A stretch of 49,210 bases of DNA from Halomonas sp. (GCA_020201095.1 JAIVHM010000150.1:1-49210), one strand, 5' to 3'. Shown: positions 29,855 to 40,468, counted from the stretch's first letter. Notes: generated by a model from the sequence alone, not told the origin. Translations and numbers: made by a program.

Positions 29855-30454
29855 TTACCTCCCTAACAGCGCATCGCGGAAGTCATCACCCAGAGGCTCC
29901 TCGCCCAGCCAAATACCAAACATGGCGCTGGCAAAGTCAGCATCGCCACCTTCGAATAGCGTTTCGCCATTGAGTACCAGGCGCAGCTGATCACCGTCCC
30001 ACCCCAGAACGTAGCGGTCACCGGAACTGACATCGCGGTAGCTATCGTTGAGGGCCTGAAGGTCGCTTTCGAGCGCCCTATAAGCGCTGCTGTCCAGTGT
30101 GTCTTGCAGGGTTTCAGTGGTGGCCTCGGCAAACTCTTCGGCCTCAATATCATGGAAGTAGGCCAACTCAAGGCGGCGCGGTATATCGCTTTGCGGCTGG
30201 GGGTCGGTTTCGCCCTCTGCCTGGTAATATGCCCCGGCGTAGGCCGTCCAGATCATGTAGGTGAAAACACCGCTGCCGATGAGCTCATAGCGCTGGCCGT
30301 TTTCTTCCAGCGTTCGTTCGAAGCGTTCGCCTTCTTCGCTGACGGTCTGCGCCCAGAGAGAGGGGGACCCGACCAACAATAGCCCGCCAGCGAACCCAAC
30401 TGCGACACGAGAAATGATTGGCCTCAGGCGAGTGGTAAATGTGAGTGATGGCAT
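29855..30454 (-). CDS. Chalcone isomerase-like family protein (periplasmic)
   Basis: [27 protein letters not shown]...[19 protein letters not shown]. Confidence 0.85.
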   Translation of the reverse strand: MPSLTFTTRLRPIISRVAVGFAGGLLLVGSPSLWAQTVSEEGERFERTLEENGQRYELIGSGVFTYMIWTAYAGAYYQAEGETDPQPQSDIPRRLELAYFHDIEAEEFAEATTETLQDTLDSSAYRALESDLQALNDSYRDVSSGDRYVLGWDGDQLRLVLNGETLFEGGDADFASAMFGIWLGEEPLGDDFRDALLGR

Positions 30455-30524
30455 AGCAAGGCACCTCTTATTATTGCAAGACAGTACCTCTACTACACAA
30501 AATATAAATAAAAGTTCCGTATAG

Positions 30525-31367
30525 CTATGCCCTGCATAGCATCACGTCGCAATGCGGCTCGCTCAGCAGCATATCGGTCAGCTGGCTCGCATGGTGGGGT
30601 TGATCTCGGCTGCCGATTACCACCAGATCGGGGGTATGGCGCTTGATGTAGGCACTCAAAACATCGCACGGAGGGCCGTGCTCCAGCACCAGCTCGACGT
30701 CGGGTACGCCCGCCAGCTCGTTCATCAAACTGTCAATTTCATGCGCGAGTCGTTCGCGCAGCCGCGCCACCTCGTGATCGCGCCACTGAGCATAGTAGGG
30801 GTGCGAGCCGAGTTCGCGCTCGCCCGGCAAACTCCAGGCATGCAATAGTGTCAGGGAAGCGTTAGGGAAACGCTGCAATGCTTCACGCAGGCTATGGCGC
30901 GCCGTCAAAGAAAAGTCGACGGGCACCAGTATCGAGCCCCACGGCTGGGTCGGCGGCTGCGAGGCAACCACTACCGGGCAGGGCGCGCTTCGAATGATAC
31001 GCATCAGGGTGGTTCCGGCGAGCAGGTCTCTTTGACCGCGCTTGCGGTGCATACCCAACACGACCAGGTCAGCCTGGCGCTCGTGGGCCTCGCGGATAAT
31101 TTCGACGTAAGGCGCCCCGGCGACCGTCTGGATTAACGTCTTGGGTTCTTCGAGGGCGTAATCTTCGCGGACGTCTTTGAGGGTCGCGGCGATATCGTCC
31201 ACTACCGCCGCTTCGACATCGTGGAAGACGCGCCGGGGTAAATAGGGGTCTAGCGCGTGGATGATATCGAGCTGAGCGCCATCGGCGTAAGCCAGACGTA
31301 ACGCTCTGGCAAACGCCGCACGATTATCGGCAGAGAGGTCAGTGGCAAACAGTACGGTACGGGTCAT
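30525..31367 (-). CDS. Tandem-domain universal stress protein
   Basis: Two Usp domains: TVLFATDLSADNRAAFARALRLA... and ILVPVDFSLTARHSLREALQRFP... Confidence 0.92.
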   Translation of the reverse strand: MTRTVLFATDLSADNRAAFARALRLAYADGAQLDIIHALDPYLPRRVFHDVEAAVVDDIAATLKDVREDYALEEPKTLIQTVAGAPYVEIIREAHERQADLVVLGMHRKRGQRDLLAGTTLMRIIRSAPCPVVVASQPPTQPWGSILVPVDFSLTARHSLREALQRFPNASLTLLHAWSLPGERELGSHPYYAQWRDHEVARLRERLAHEIDSLMNELAGVPDVELVLEHGPPCDVLSAYIKRHTPDLVVIGSRDQPHHASQLTDMLLSEPHCDVMLCRA

Positions 31368-31445
31368 CGCAAACGCTCCTCGGCCTGCTAGCGAATACCC
31401 TTCAGCATGGTGCGCAATGGCCCATTGCGCAAGCAACGTTATGCG

Positions 31446-32267
31446 TTACCACCAGGCGTGAAAGTGATGCACCGGGCCGCGCCCGTTACCCACATTCAGC
31501 CTTGCGCTGGCTTCAAGGCCAGCATGCAGCCACTGCTTAGCCTCGGCAATCGCGGCGACCGGGGCATCATTCTCAGCGCCGACCGGAAGCTTGGCCAGGC
31601 AGGCAGCAATGGCTGACGACAGCGCGCAGCCGGTGCCATGAAGATTCTCCGTGGCAATCCGCGACGCCGGCAGCCAACGATGCTCATCAGGCGTCGCCAG
31701 CAAGTCGGGGCAGGTCTCGCCACGCAGATGGCCCCCTTTGAGTACCACATAGGGCGCGCCAAGCTGCGTCAAGCCCGGTAGCATCGCTTCCATCTCATCC
31801 AGGCCAGTGGGTGATGGCGCGTCAAGCAGCACAGCGGCCTCGGGCAGGTTGGGGGTAATCACGTCCGCCAGCGGCACCAGAATATCGCGCACCGCGTGTA
31901 TGCCTTCATTATCGACCAGAATATCGCCGCTTTTGGCCACCATCACCGGGTCGAGGACAATCCACCTCGGCCGACGCCGTCTTAGCACGTCGGCAATGAC
32001 CTCGGCCACATCACGGCTGGCCACCATGCCGATCTTGACGGCATCGATCTCGACATCATCGAGCAGGTTCTCCATCTGCTCGCGAATTGCCTGGGGCGAC
32101 ACCGGGTATACCGAAGCGACACCGCAGGTATTCTGTGCGATCACCGCCGTGATCACATTGGTACCGTAGACCCCAAGCGCCGAGAAGGTTTTCAAATCGC
32201 CCTGCAGCCCAGCGCCGCCGGACGGGTCAGAGCCGGCAATGGTTAATACGTTCGCAATCGGTGTCAT
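31446..32267 (-). CDS. thiD: Hydroxymethylpyrimidine/phosphomethylpyrimidine kinase
   Basis: NVLTIAGSDPSGGAGLQGDLKTFSALGVYGTNVITAVIAQNT...ENLHGTGCALSSAIAACLA. Confidence 0.96.
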   Translation of the reverse strand: MTPIANVLTIAGSDPSGGAGLQGDLKTFSALGVYGTNVITAVIAQNTCGVASVYPVSPQAIREQMENLLDDVEIDAVKIGMVASRDVAEVIADVLRRRRPRWIVLDPVMVAKSGDILVDNEGIHAVRDILVPLADVITPNLPEAAVLLDAPSPTGLDEMEAMLPGLTQLGAPYVVLKGGHLRGETCPDLLATPDEHRWLPASRIATENLHGTGCALSSAIAACLAKLPVGAENDAPVAAIAEAKQWLHAGLEASARLNVGNGRGPVHHFHAWW

Positions 32268-32276
32268 GGTGTCTCC

Positions 32277-33683
32277 TCACATGACTGAAGGCAGCCAGGT
32301 GGCGAGCCCTGGGAATAGCGCCAGCGCCAACAACATCGCCAACTGCATCAAAATGAAAGGTATTACCCCTCTGTAAATGGCCGAGGTCGGCACCGACGGT
32401 GGTGCCACGCCCCGCAGGTAAAACAGCGCAAAGCCAAACGGTGGCGTCAAGAACGACGTTTGCAGGTTAATCGCAATCATGATGCCAAGCCAGATCGGAT
32501 CGAGCCCCATGGCGAGCAGAATCGGCCCCACAATGGGCACCACCACAAAGGTGATTTCGATAAAGTCGAGAATGAAACCCAGCAGGAAGATGACCAGCAT
32601 CACAATGATCGTCGCGCCGACCACGCCGCCTGGCATGCCTTCAAACAGCTCGGTGACCATGTGTTCACCACCATAAGCCCGGAATACCAGCGAAAACAGC
32701 GCCGCCCCGATCAAAATTAGAAACACCATGGTCGTGACGTTGGTCGTCGAGCGCAGCACGTCTTTAAGGGTCGCCATATCCAGCTGGCGATAGGCCAGCG
32801 CCAACACCAGAGCACCAAAGGCGCCTACCGCCGAGGCCTCGGTGGGTGTCGCAACGCCACTGAGGATCGACCCCAGCACCGCCACAATCAGCACCACGGG
32901 GGGCACCAGCCCTTTGAGTAACAACATGCCCAGCCCCGAGGTGTGCCCAAGCTCCTCCATCAGTTCTTTTCGGTCAGCGGCGGGGGCGGCATGGGGTTTC
33001 AGCCATGCAACGACCGCCACATAGATCATGTACATGACCACGAGAATTAACCCTGGTACCAGCGCGCCCATGAAAAGGTCACCCACCGACACCGTTTCAG
33101 GGCTGAAAATCCCCATATCCAGCTGCGCTTGCTGATACGCCGATGACAAGACATCCCCCAGTAATACCAGCGCGATGGAAGGCGGAATAATCTGCCCAAG
33201 CGTGCCGGTCGCGCAAATCGTGCCGGTCGCGAGCGAGGTGCTGTAGCCACGCTTCAACATCGTCGGTAGTGACATCAGGCCCATGGTGACCACGGTCGCC
33301 CCAACGATGCCGGTGGAAGCGGCCATCAGCATACCCACCAGCGTAACGGAAATACCCAGGCCACCGCGCATGGCGCCGAACAGCAGCGCCATGGCATCGA
33401 GCAGCGTTTCGGCCACCTTGGACTTTTCCAGCAACACCCCCATCAGGACGAACAGCGGCACCGCCAACAGCGTCTGGTTGGTCATGATGCCGTACAGGCG
33501 ATTGGGCAAGGCGGCGAGATAGCCGCTGTCAAAATTGGCATCGACGCCCATGGCTTCAAGGCCCAGCCCCATCCCGGCAAACAGCAGCGACGTGCCCGCC
33601 AGCGAGAGCGCCACGGGAAAACCGAACATCAACACAATACAGATGACGGCGAACAAGATAATCGGCATGACGTCCAGCATCAA
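32277..33683 (-). CDS. TRAP transporter large permease (DctM)
   Basis: 468 aa multi-TM; GIMTNQTLLAVPLFVLMGVLLEKSKVAE...IIPPSIALVLLGD...TSFLTPPFGFALFYLRGVAPP. Confidence 0.94.
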   Translation of the reverse strand: MMLDVMPIILFAVICIVLMFGFPVALSLAGTSLLFAGMGLGLEAMGVDANFDSGYLAALPNRLYGIMTNQTLLAVPLFVLMGVLLEKSKVAETLLDAMALLFGAMRGGLGISVTLVGMLMAASTGIVGATVVTMGLMSLPTMLKRGYSTSLATGTICATGTLGQIIPPSIALVLLGDVLSSAYQQAQLDMGIFSPETVSVGDLFMGALVPGLILVVMYMIYVAVVAWLKPHAAPAADRKELMEELGHTSGLGMLLLKGLVPPVVLIVAVLGSILSGVATPTEASAVGAFGALVLALAYRQLDMATLKDVLRSTTNVTTMVFLILIGAALFSLVFRAYGGEHMVTELFEGMPGGVVGATIIVMLVIFLLGFILDFIEITFVVVPIVGPILLAMGLDPIWLGIMIAINLQTSFLTPPFGFALFYLRGVAPPSVPTSAIYRGVIPFILMQLAMLLALALFPGLATWLPSVM

Positions 33684-34237
33684 AGGCGCTCCTCAAGATG
33701 GCTATCACCTTTGGCGGGGGCTATTCGTCCGGCCAGCACGTAGCCGTTGCGGACTAACTCGATCACACCTTGCACAATCATCAACAGAGCAAACAGCGGT
33801 ATCAGAGTTTTCAGTGCAAATACGGCCGGAATGCCGCCGTGGTCGGAAGACCCTTCGAGGATACGCCAGGAATTAGCCACGTAACCCAGGCTCGATGCAA
33901 TAATAAACACCATCACCGGCATCAATAACGTCAAGATGCCCACGACATTGATGAGGGCCTGGCGGCGTGGCGACATCCCCCGATAGAAGATATCGACCCG
34001 CACATGGCCGTCGTGGCGAAAGGTATAGGCGGCAGCAAGCATGAAGATGCTGGCGTGCATGTACATCACCAGCTCTTGCATAAAGATGCTGTTCACGCTG
34101 AACGCATAACGAAGTAATACAATCGCAAACTGGATCAGCATCATGATGATGATCAGCCACGCAAGGGTTCGTCCGAACCACTCCGAAGCGCGATCCAGCG
34201 CACCTATCAATGCAGGTAGTTGTGTTGTGTCCGGCAT
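33680..34237 (-). CDS. TRAP transporter small permease (DctQ)
   Basis: LLRYAFSVNSIFMQELVMYMHASIFMLAAAYTFRHDGHVRVDIFYRGMSPRRQALINVVG; ATGA overlap with dctM. Confidence 0.92.
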   Translation of the reverse strand: MPDTTQLPALIGALDRASEWFGRTLAWLIIIMMLIQFAIVLLRYAFSVNSIFMQELVMYMHASIFMLAAAYTFRHDGHVRVDIFYRGMSPRRQALINVVGILTLLMPVMVFIIASSLGYVANSWRILEGSSDHGGIPAVFALKTLIPLFALLMIVQGVIELVRNGYVLAGRIAPAKGDSHLEERL

Positions 34238-34336
34238 GGAAATGTCTCGCGTATAACGGCTAGGGGGAGTCAGCGACCCAGACAATAGCGCAAATACGCA
34301 GACATTGCAGCGCGCCTATGCGACGAGGCGCGCTTG

Positions 34337-35146
34337 TTAGTTAATAGTTTTGCGAATCGCTGCCAGGCAGGCGTCAGGAAGCGGCAAATCGACGGCAATA
34401 GGCAAATGATCAGAGAACAGATGATCCAATACCTGCACATCCGCCACCTCGAGAGATTGGGAGAGCAAAATATGATCCAGCGCGCGCCTTGGCTGCCAGG
34501 ACGGGTAGCTCAGCAGAGGCTTTACCGGGTGTAACGGCAGGGCGTCATTGAAGCGTTCGTGAGCATGCAACTGATCTGGCGTGCAGTTCAAATCCCCCAT
34601 CACCACCACATGGCGCAACGGCTGAATGATGTCGCTGAGGTAGTTGAGCTGCCTTACCCGTCCGCGATGGCTCAGTGCTAGATGCGCCACAAAAATATGC
34701 AGTGCATCAGGCCCTTCCCCATAGCGCGCATGGATGGCACCGCGCCCCGGCATTGCGCCTGGCAACCGATGTTCTTCTATTTGGCTGGGAACCAACCGCG
34801 ACAAAAGCCCATTGCTGTGTTGGGCAATGCGCCCCAAATTGCGGTTAAGTTGCTGAAAGTGGTGAGGCAGACCCGCTTTGGTGGCCAGGTATTCAACTTG
34901 GTTAACGCGGCTTGAGCGAAAGCTGCCTCCATCGACTTCCTGGAGCCCGACTACGTCAAAGTTACCCATCACCTCCGCCATCAGCTCGAGTCGTTGCAAA
35001 CGGCGGGGGTGGGGCAAAAAGTGCTGCCAGCTACGTGTCAGGTAATGGTGATAGGCCGAGGTCTGGATACCGACCTGGAGATTAAAGGTCAACAGACGCA
35101 GGTGGCCGCTGCTCAGCAGCGGCGCATGTGCCTCCAGATTTTTCAT
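34337..35146 (-). CDS. Endonuclease/exonuclease/phosphatase family protein
   Basis: LRLLTFNLQVGI...FDVVGLQEVDGGSFRSSRVNQVEYLA...VVMGDLNCTPDQ...LDHILLSQ...SDHLPIAVDL. Confidence 0.92.
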   Translation of the reverse strand: MKNLEAHAPLLSSGHLRLLTFNLQVGIQTSAYHHYLTRSWQHFLPHPRRLQRLELMAEVMGNFDVVGLQEVDGGSFRSSRVNQVEYLATKAGLPHHFQQLNRNLGRIAQHSNGLLSRLVPSQIEEHRLPGAMPGRGAIHARYGEGPDALHIFVAHLALSHRGRVRQLNYLSDIIQPLRHVVVMGDLNCTPDQLHAHERFNDALPLHPVKPLLSYPSWQPRRALDHILLSQSLEVADVQVLDHLFSDHLPIAVDLPLPDACLAAIRKTIN

Positions 35147-35181
35147 GCAAAATCCCGTGTCGGATGCAGCGTCAAACAGCG

Positions 35182-35814
35182 TTACTCTTCGCGCGCTTCA
35201 CGTACCTGGTCAACCAGGGCATCCGCGACATTAGGCATGTTTTCCAGACTACCGGCGCTGTTTGGTGTTACAACGTAGCGACCATCGATCACCAGCGCGG
35301 GCACACCCTGTAGTCGCATATCGCGCATGCGGCTATTGGCTTTGTTCACATTGCTGCGAACGTTGAAGGCCGTAAGGGCTTCCTTGGCTTCCTCTTCGCT
35401 AACGCCGTAATCGGTGAAGAACGCGGCGATTTCGTCTTCATTGGTCAACGAACGCTCGTCCTGATGGATGGCGTCGAAGAAATCTGCATGCAGATCTTCT
35501 TCTATACCAAGTTCTTCAGCGGCGTAGAAGGCGTTGGCATGGGTGTTCCAGTCACCACCCATGGTCGCGGGCATTTTTTCAATCGTCACGTCATCATCGA
35601 GGGTTTCAACCCACTCATTAACGTGCGGCTGCAGCCGGTAGCAGTGCGGGCAGCCGAACCAGAACACATCGAGCACTTCGATTTGACCGTTATCCACCTG
35701 AGTCTCGATCGGCTCATCAAGGGTTTCGTAGTCCTCGCCTTCGACTAACTCCTGGGCACTTACTGCTGCCGACAGACCTAACCCAGCAACTGCAACCATT
35801 AACGTTTTCAGCAT
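35182..35814 (-). CDS. dsbA: Thiol:disulfide interchange protein DsbA
   Basis: Signal peptide; IEVLDVFWFGCPHCYRLQPHVNEWVETL; GVPALVIDGRYVV. Confidence 0.95.
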   Translation of the reverse strand: MLKTLMVAVAGLGLSAAVSAQELVEGEDYETLDEPIETQVDNGQIEVLDVFWFGCPHCYRLQPHVNEWVETLDDDVTIEKMPATMGGDWNTHANAFYAAEELGIEEDLHADFFDAIHQDERSLTNEDEIAAFFTDYGVSEEEAKEALTAFNVRSNVNKANSRMRDMRLQGVPALVIDGRYVVTPNSAGSLENMPNVADALVDQVREAREE

Positions 35815-35922
35815 AGTGACTCTTCTCCGTGGGAAAGCGACCTTATGACCCCAACACCTGGCTGGGGTTCCGCGCTTGGCAAAGCAAGCCGTGAATCGGG
35901 TGATCTTATTGAGAGTGGTCGT

Positions 35923-36543
35923 TTAATTCAAACCCAACAGATAATTGGCCACTGCCTGCATGTCGTCATCGCTCATTTTGGTCGCGATATCACGCATTAC
36001 GCCGTTGGGGTCGTTGTCCCGGTCACCGGCGGCAAAGTCCTGCAGAGTGCTGACCGTGTAATCGATTTGCAACCCCGAAAGCGCCGGATAAGCCGCGCTG
36101 CCTATTCCCTGGCCGGTAGGCGAATGGCAGGCACTGCAGGCCGGAATGCCACTTTCCATGTCGCCGGCCCGATACAGCGCTTCGCCACGTGCCAACAACG
36201 CTTCATCATCGTCCGCCTGGCCGAGATGAGGGTCTTGCTCAGCGTAAAAGGCGGCAACGTCCCAGGCATCTTGATCATCGTAGTCATCCACCTGCCCCGC
36301 CATCTGCGGCACCTCTCGACGACCGTCACGAATATCCATGATTTGCTTGGCAAGGTACGACATCTGTTGGCCCGCCAAATGAGGGAATGTCGGCGTAGGA
36401 CTAATGCCGGTTTCTCCGTGACAAGCCGCACAGGGCGTTGCCAGGGTTTCACCGGCGGCGGCGTCAGCCTCTGCACGAGGATCTGCCGCAGCGGTTCCTG
36501 CGGCACCCAAGGTAATGGCCAGGCTTGCCAGTAATGTTCTCAT
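35923..36543 (-). CDS. Dihaem cytochrome c4
   Basis: Two CxxCH motifs: ATPCAACHGETG and IPACSACHSPTGQG; signal peptide. Confidence 0.95.
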   Translation of the reverse strand: MRTLLASLAITLGAAGTAAADPRAEADAAAGETLATPCAACHGETGISPTPTFPHLAGQQMSYLAKQIMDIRDGRREVPQMAGQVDDYDDQDAWDVAAFYAEQDPHLGQADDDEALLARGEALYRAGDMESGIPACSACHSPTGQGIGSAAYPALSGLQIDYTVSTLQDFAAGDRDNDPNGVMRDIATKMSDDDMQAVANYLLGLN

Positions 36544-36759
36544 CGCAATTCCATTATGGTTGGTGTTATCAAAGCCTCCGCACGACACACAAGCTGACAC
36601 GTTGGTCGCTGCCCGGCAGAGCACGGTGTTACACTACCCGCGGGCCATAGGAACCCATCTGTGTGCAGTATAGCGAAGCCTCCAAATTGCAGAAATCTTG
36701 TCGCGCATTGCTAGTCACCTTATTGATTGTTTTTATCTTTGTTTGTCAGGATTAATGCC

Positions 36760-37395
36760 ATGCCTACCCCCCATGATAGTTCAGCTGCGCGACTTAATTA
36801 CCCCACCGCGCAATTTATGACCAGCGCGCCCACGCTTGCCCTCTGCCCGGACGACACCGGCGCCGAAGTAGCGTTTGCCGGGCGCTCGAACGCGGGAAAA
36901 TCCAGCGCGATCAACGCCCTCACCCAGCAGAAAGCGCTGGCCCGCACCTCCCGCACGCCGGGGCGCACCCAGTTGATCAACTTTTTTAGCGTCATGAATG
37001 ATGAGGCCTGCCGCTTGGTCGACCTGCCTGGCTACGGTTACGCCAAAGTGCCCGAAACCGTCAAGCTGGAGTGGCAGCAGCACATGTCTGACTACCTACG
37101 CGGCCGCTTCAGCCTGCGTGGGCTGGTGCTGTTGATGGATGTACGCCACCCGCTCACCGAGTTTGACCAGATGATGCTGGGATTTGCCGACCAGCGTGAC
37201 ATGCCCGTGCATATCCTGCTCACCAAAGCCGACAAGTTGAAGAAAGGCCCCGCCAGCGCGTCGCTGCAGCAAGTACGTTCACGCTTGAAAGAGTGGCAGG
37301 ACCTGGTATCGGTTCAGCTGTTTTCGTCGCTCAAGCGTGATGGGGTCGACACCCTTGCACAGCGCCTGGATCAGTGGCTGAAAACGCCTCAATAG
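36760..37395 (+). CDS. engB: Ribosome biogenesis GTP-binding protein YihA/YsxC/EngB
   Basis: [41 protein letters not shown]...[13 protein letters not shown]...LLTKADKL. Confidence 0.97.
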   Translation: MPTPHDSSAARLNYPTAQFMTSAPTLALCPDDTGAEVAFAGRSNAGKSSAINALTQQKALARTSRTPGRTQLINFFSVMNDEACRLVDLPGYGYAKVPETVKLEWQQHMSDYLRGRFSLRGLVLLMDVRHPLTEFDQMMLGFADQRDMPVHILLTKADKLKKGPASASLQQVRSRLKEWQDLVSVQLFSSLKRDGVDTLAQRLDQWLKTPQ

Positions 37396-38126
37396 GGGGC
37401 ATTCAACGTCACCAGCACGCCCGGTAGCTCTCTCACGTGACTAATTTGATGGACGCCCTCGGGCAGCGCGTTGCTACGCGTCTCGCTGATCCACACCGCG
37501 TGCATGCCCAACTGCAATGCCGGTACTACGTCTTCTTCCCAGGAATCGCCCACATGCATAGCGTTTTGCGGCGCGATGTCGAAGTGTTCAAGAACAGTAA
37601 GAAACGCTTTGGGGTCGGGCTTGGGGGCCAATAGTTCACCGGCGGCAATCGCCACTTCAAAGTAGCCCGCCAATGGTTGACGTTTGAGGTGGATATTGCC
37701 GTTGGTAATTGCCGCCAGCCGATAGCGTTGCCCCAAATCTGCCAATAACTCAACAGCTTCAGGGTGCGGCATTACCTGCACGCGCAGACGATGGAATTCA
37801 TTCATGGCGGCAGCGGCCCACAGCGTTGCGGCACTGCGCGGCAGGCCCTGAGCCTCCAGTTGCCCTTCCAGAGCACGCAAACGCAGCCAGGTAAAATCGC
37901 CTCGCCGTTCAGGCACTTCCAAGGCAAGCCGCTTACGGCGTTGCAGATAATCCTCAAGCCCTTGCTCAAAACCTAGCCCCCACGGCGGCCAGCAGCGTTC
38001 GTCCAACCACACGGTCAGGTTTTCCAGCAGCCAGCCGTAATGCCCGGTTTCCGTTCGCGCCATCACGCCGCTGTTGTCCCAGAGGGTATCGTCTAAATCA
38101 AAGGTAATCACTTTGAGAGAGGTCAT
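37389..38126 (-). CDS. HAD-superfamily hydrolase
   Basis: [21 protein letters not shown]...[13 protein letters not shown]...[24 protein letters not shown]. Confidence 0.93.
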   Translation of the reverse strand: MTSLKVITFDLDDTLWDNSGVMARTETGHYGWLLENLTVWLDERCWPPWGLGFEQGLEDYLQRRKRLALEVPERRGDFTWLRLRALEGQLEAQGLPRSAATLWAAAAMNEFHRLRVQVMPHPEAVELLADLGQRYRLAAITNGNIHLKRQPLAGYFEVAIAAGELLAPKPDPKAFLTVLEHFDIAPQNAMHVGDSWEEDVVPALQLGMHAVWISETRSNALPEGVHQISHVRELPGVLVTLNAPY

Positions 38127-39022
38127 GGCTCGCTCCGTGGGCGGCGTTTCGCGCGGGGATGCGCGGCGTCGTAGCTGGTCGCCAGATGCTGCCAGTCCAG
38201 CCGCGTGTAGACCTGCGTGGTCGAAAGGTTGGCATGCCCCAGCAATTCCTGCACCGCGCGCAGATCCTGGCTGGACTCGAGCAAATGACTGGCAAATGAA
38301 TGGCGTAGCCGGTGAGGATGCAAATGCTCGGGTAGACCTCGCTCAATGGCGAGCGTTGCCAGGCGCTTTTGAATCGCCCGGTGCCCCAGGCGTGCCCCGC
38401 GCTGGCCAACAAACAGCGCTGTTTCAGCGTCAGCTGCCCATTGCGACCGAACCCTCAGCCAGGCCGCCAATGCCTGCTGAGCTCGGCGCCCTACCGGTAC
38501 CTGGCGGGGTTTACCGCCCTTCCCCAGTACGCGTACGCGTTGAGCCTGAAGGGCCTCAAGATCGAGTGATGCGAGCTCCGCCAAGCGCAGCCCGCTTGAA
38601 TAGAGCAGTTCCAGCATCGCTTGATCGCGACGCGCCAATGGCGAGTCATCGTGCGGCGCATCCAGAAAGCGCGCCAAGGTATCAACGTCCACCGGGCGCG
38701 GTAAGTGCTGGGGTTGCTTGGGGGTACGCACCAGGTCCAGCGGGTTATCGGCGATGACGCCCTGCTTCATCAGGTAATCGGCGAAGCGCGATAACGCCGC
38801 GCGGCGCCTAGCCAGGCTGCGTGGCGCAAGCCCCCGGCGGCGCTCTTCCCCCAGAAATGCACGCAGCAGGTGCTGGTCAAACGCGGCATCATCACCCTGG
38901 CGCTCAATAAACCCGCACAGCGCGCCGATATCCTGACGGTAGGCAGCCACCGTCGCCTCGCTTGCGTGGCGTGCGAGCGAGATCAGAAAGGCATCAAGGT
39001 GCTGACGGGCGTCGTCATTCAT
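38123..39022 (-). CDS. xerC: Tyrosine recombinase XerC
   Basis: LLYSSGLRLAELASLDLE...HPHRLRHSFASHLLESSQDLRAVQELLGHANLSTTQVYTRLD; context dapF-DUF484-xerC-HAD. Confidence 0.96.
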   Translation of the reverse strand: MNDDARQHLDAFLISLARHASEATVAAYRQDIGALCGFIERQGDDAAFDQHLLRAFLGEERRRGLAPRSLARRRAALSRFADYLMKQGVIADNPLDLVRTPKQPQHLPRPVDVDTLARFLDAPHDDSPLARRDQAMLELLYSSGLRLAELASLDLEALQAQRVRVLGKGGKPRQVPVGRRAQQALAAWLRVRSQWAADAETALFVGQRGARLGHRAIQKRLATLAIERGLPEHLHPHRLRHSFASHLLESSQDLRAVQELLGHANLSTTQVYTRLDWQHLATSYDAAHPRAKRRPRSEP

Positions 39023-39578
39023 GGGGGGTCAGGCGAAGCAGCAGCCGCGCCACGATGTCGCCAAGGTACTCGGTAAATAGCGTGTCCATGCTGGCGCGGT
39101 ACTGATCGGCGTCGGGGCTGGCAATCAGCAAGTAACCCATCGGCTCACCCGCCGAGAGCCTAGAAATGGCGCATGAACCTGCCTTGCGCGGCGCTTTGAC
39201 GTGGGGCAGTAGGCACTTCCAGTCGCTGACGCTGAGTTTGGCGCAACGACTGGTGCGGCCATCGAGCAACGCCGCCAAGCGGGCGCTGGCGTGCTGATCC
39301 AGCACATGCCGGGGCGGCTGCGGAAGTGCCGGCTCCGCATCGCTCAACGAAGCGGGGCACCATAGATGCTCCAGACGCCCCTCGGCGGTCTCGGCGCGCT
39401 GGCGTAAATCGATTACCAGACGCTCAAGCAGCGACACCGCACCTTCGATATGCGGATGGGGAACCTGTAACTGCTGCAACAGCCCTTCCCGCCCCACGAA
39501 AAAGTCGGGATGACGCGCCAGCCAAAACGCGACTTGATCGGGGTCGAGCGTTTTGCGCGGTTCTGGGGCTTGGGACAT
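39015..39578 (-). CDS. DUF484 family protein with an apparent internal in-frame deletion
   Basis: DPDQVAFWLARHPDFFVGREGLLQQLQVPHPHIEGAVSLLERLVIDLRQRAETAEGRLEHL joined to WCPASLSDAEPALP...SCAISRLSAGEPMGYLLIASPDADQYRASMDTLFTEYLGDIVARLL; GAF-like segment shortened. Confidence 0.88.
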   Translation of the reverse strand: MSQAPEPRKTLDPDQVAFWLARHPDFFVGREGLLQQLQVPHPHIEGAVSLLERLVIDLRQRAETAEGRLEHLWCPASLSDAEPALPQPPRHVLDQHASARLAALLDGRTSRCAKLSVSDWKCLLPHVKAPRKAGSCAISRLSAGEPMGYLLIASPDADQYRASMDTLFTEYLGDIVARLLLRLTPHE

Positions 39579-39634
39579 CGCCGTTCTCCTAGGGTTAGTC
39601 AAAGACTGTTCGTTTTATGACCTGTTAGCAAGCG

Positions 39635-40468
39635 CTAGTAAACCGTCACCCGACCGTCGAACACACGCGTCGCCGGGCCCACCATGATCAGCGGTGACTC
39701 GGGCGACGGCCACTCGATACTTAACTCACCGCCAAGCAAATGGACGCGCACCGGGCTTTTTAATAACCCCTGGCGGATACCGCTGGCAACCGCCGCGCAG
39801 GCCCCCGTCCCACAGGCTAGCGTTTCGCCACTGCCGCGTTCAAATACCCGTAGCCGGATTTCGCTCGCCGACAGCACCTGCATAAAACCAGCGTTCACCC
39901 GTTGCGGGAAGCGCGGATGCGCTTCAATTAGCGAACCCAAGCGCGCGACGGGGGCAGTATCAACGTCCTCGACCTGAAGCACTGCATGGGGGTTGCCCAT
40001 CGATACTACGCTCAGCTGCAGCGTTTCGCCGTCCACTTCGATCTCATGCAACGGCTGGTCGCCCGGCGCGTCGAAGGGCACGGCTGACGGATTAAAGCGT
40101 GGCTGGCCCATATCGACACGCACCATGCCGTCGTGCTGAACGTTCAATATCAGCGGGCCGCCAGCGGTTTCAACACGAATTTCATGCTTGTGGGTCAGAC
40201 GCTGTTCGCGGACAAAGCGCGCAAAGCAGCGTGCCCCATTGCCACAATTTTCGACTTCGCTGCCATCGGCGTTATAAATCCGGTAGCGGAAGTCCATATC
40301 GGGGTCGCGGGGCGGCTCCACGATCAGCAGTTGATCAAAACCGATGCCAAAGCGCCGGTCCGCTAACTGGCGGATTTGCTCATTGCGCAAATTAGCCCGC
40401 TGAGTGACCAGATCGACCACCATAAAATCGTTGCCCAAGCCGTGCATTTTGGTGAAGTGCAAAAGCAT
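39635..40468 (-). CDS. dapF: Diaminopimelate epimerase
   Basis: [19 protein letters not shown]...[20 protein letters not shown]...[17 protein letters not shown]. Confidence 0.98.
   Translation of the reverse strand: MLLHFTKMHGLGNDFMVVDLVTQRANLRNEQIRQLADRRFGIGFDQLLIVEPPRDPDMDFRYRIYNADGSEVENCGNGARCFARFVREQRLTHKHEIRVETAGGPLILNVQHDGMVRVDMGQPRFNPSAVPFDAPGDQPLHEIEVDGETLQLSVVSMGNPHAVLQVEDVDTAPVARLGSLIEAHPRFPQRVNAGFMQVLSASEIRLRVFERGSGETLACGTGACAAVASGIRQGLLKSPVRVHLLGGELSIEWPSPESPLIMVGPATRVFDGRVTVY

Noticed and set aside
38123-39022. Tyrosine recombinase as evidence of a mobile element
   Set aside because: It is the core chromosome dimer-resolution gene xerC in its usual dapF-DUF484-xerC-HAD context.
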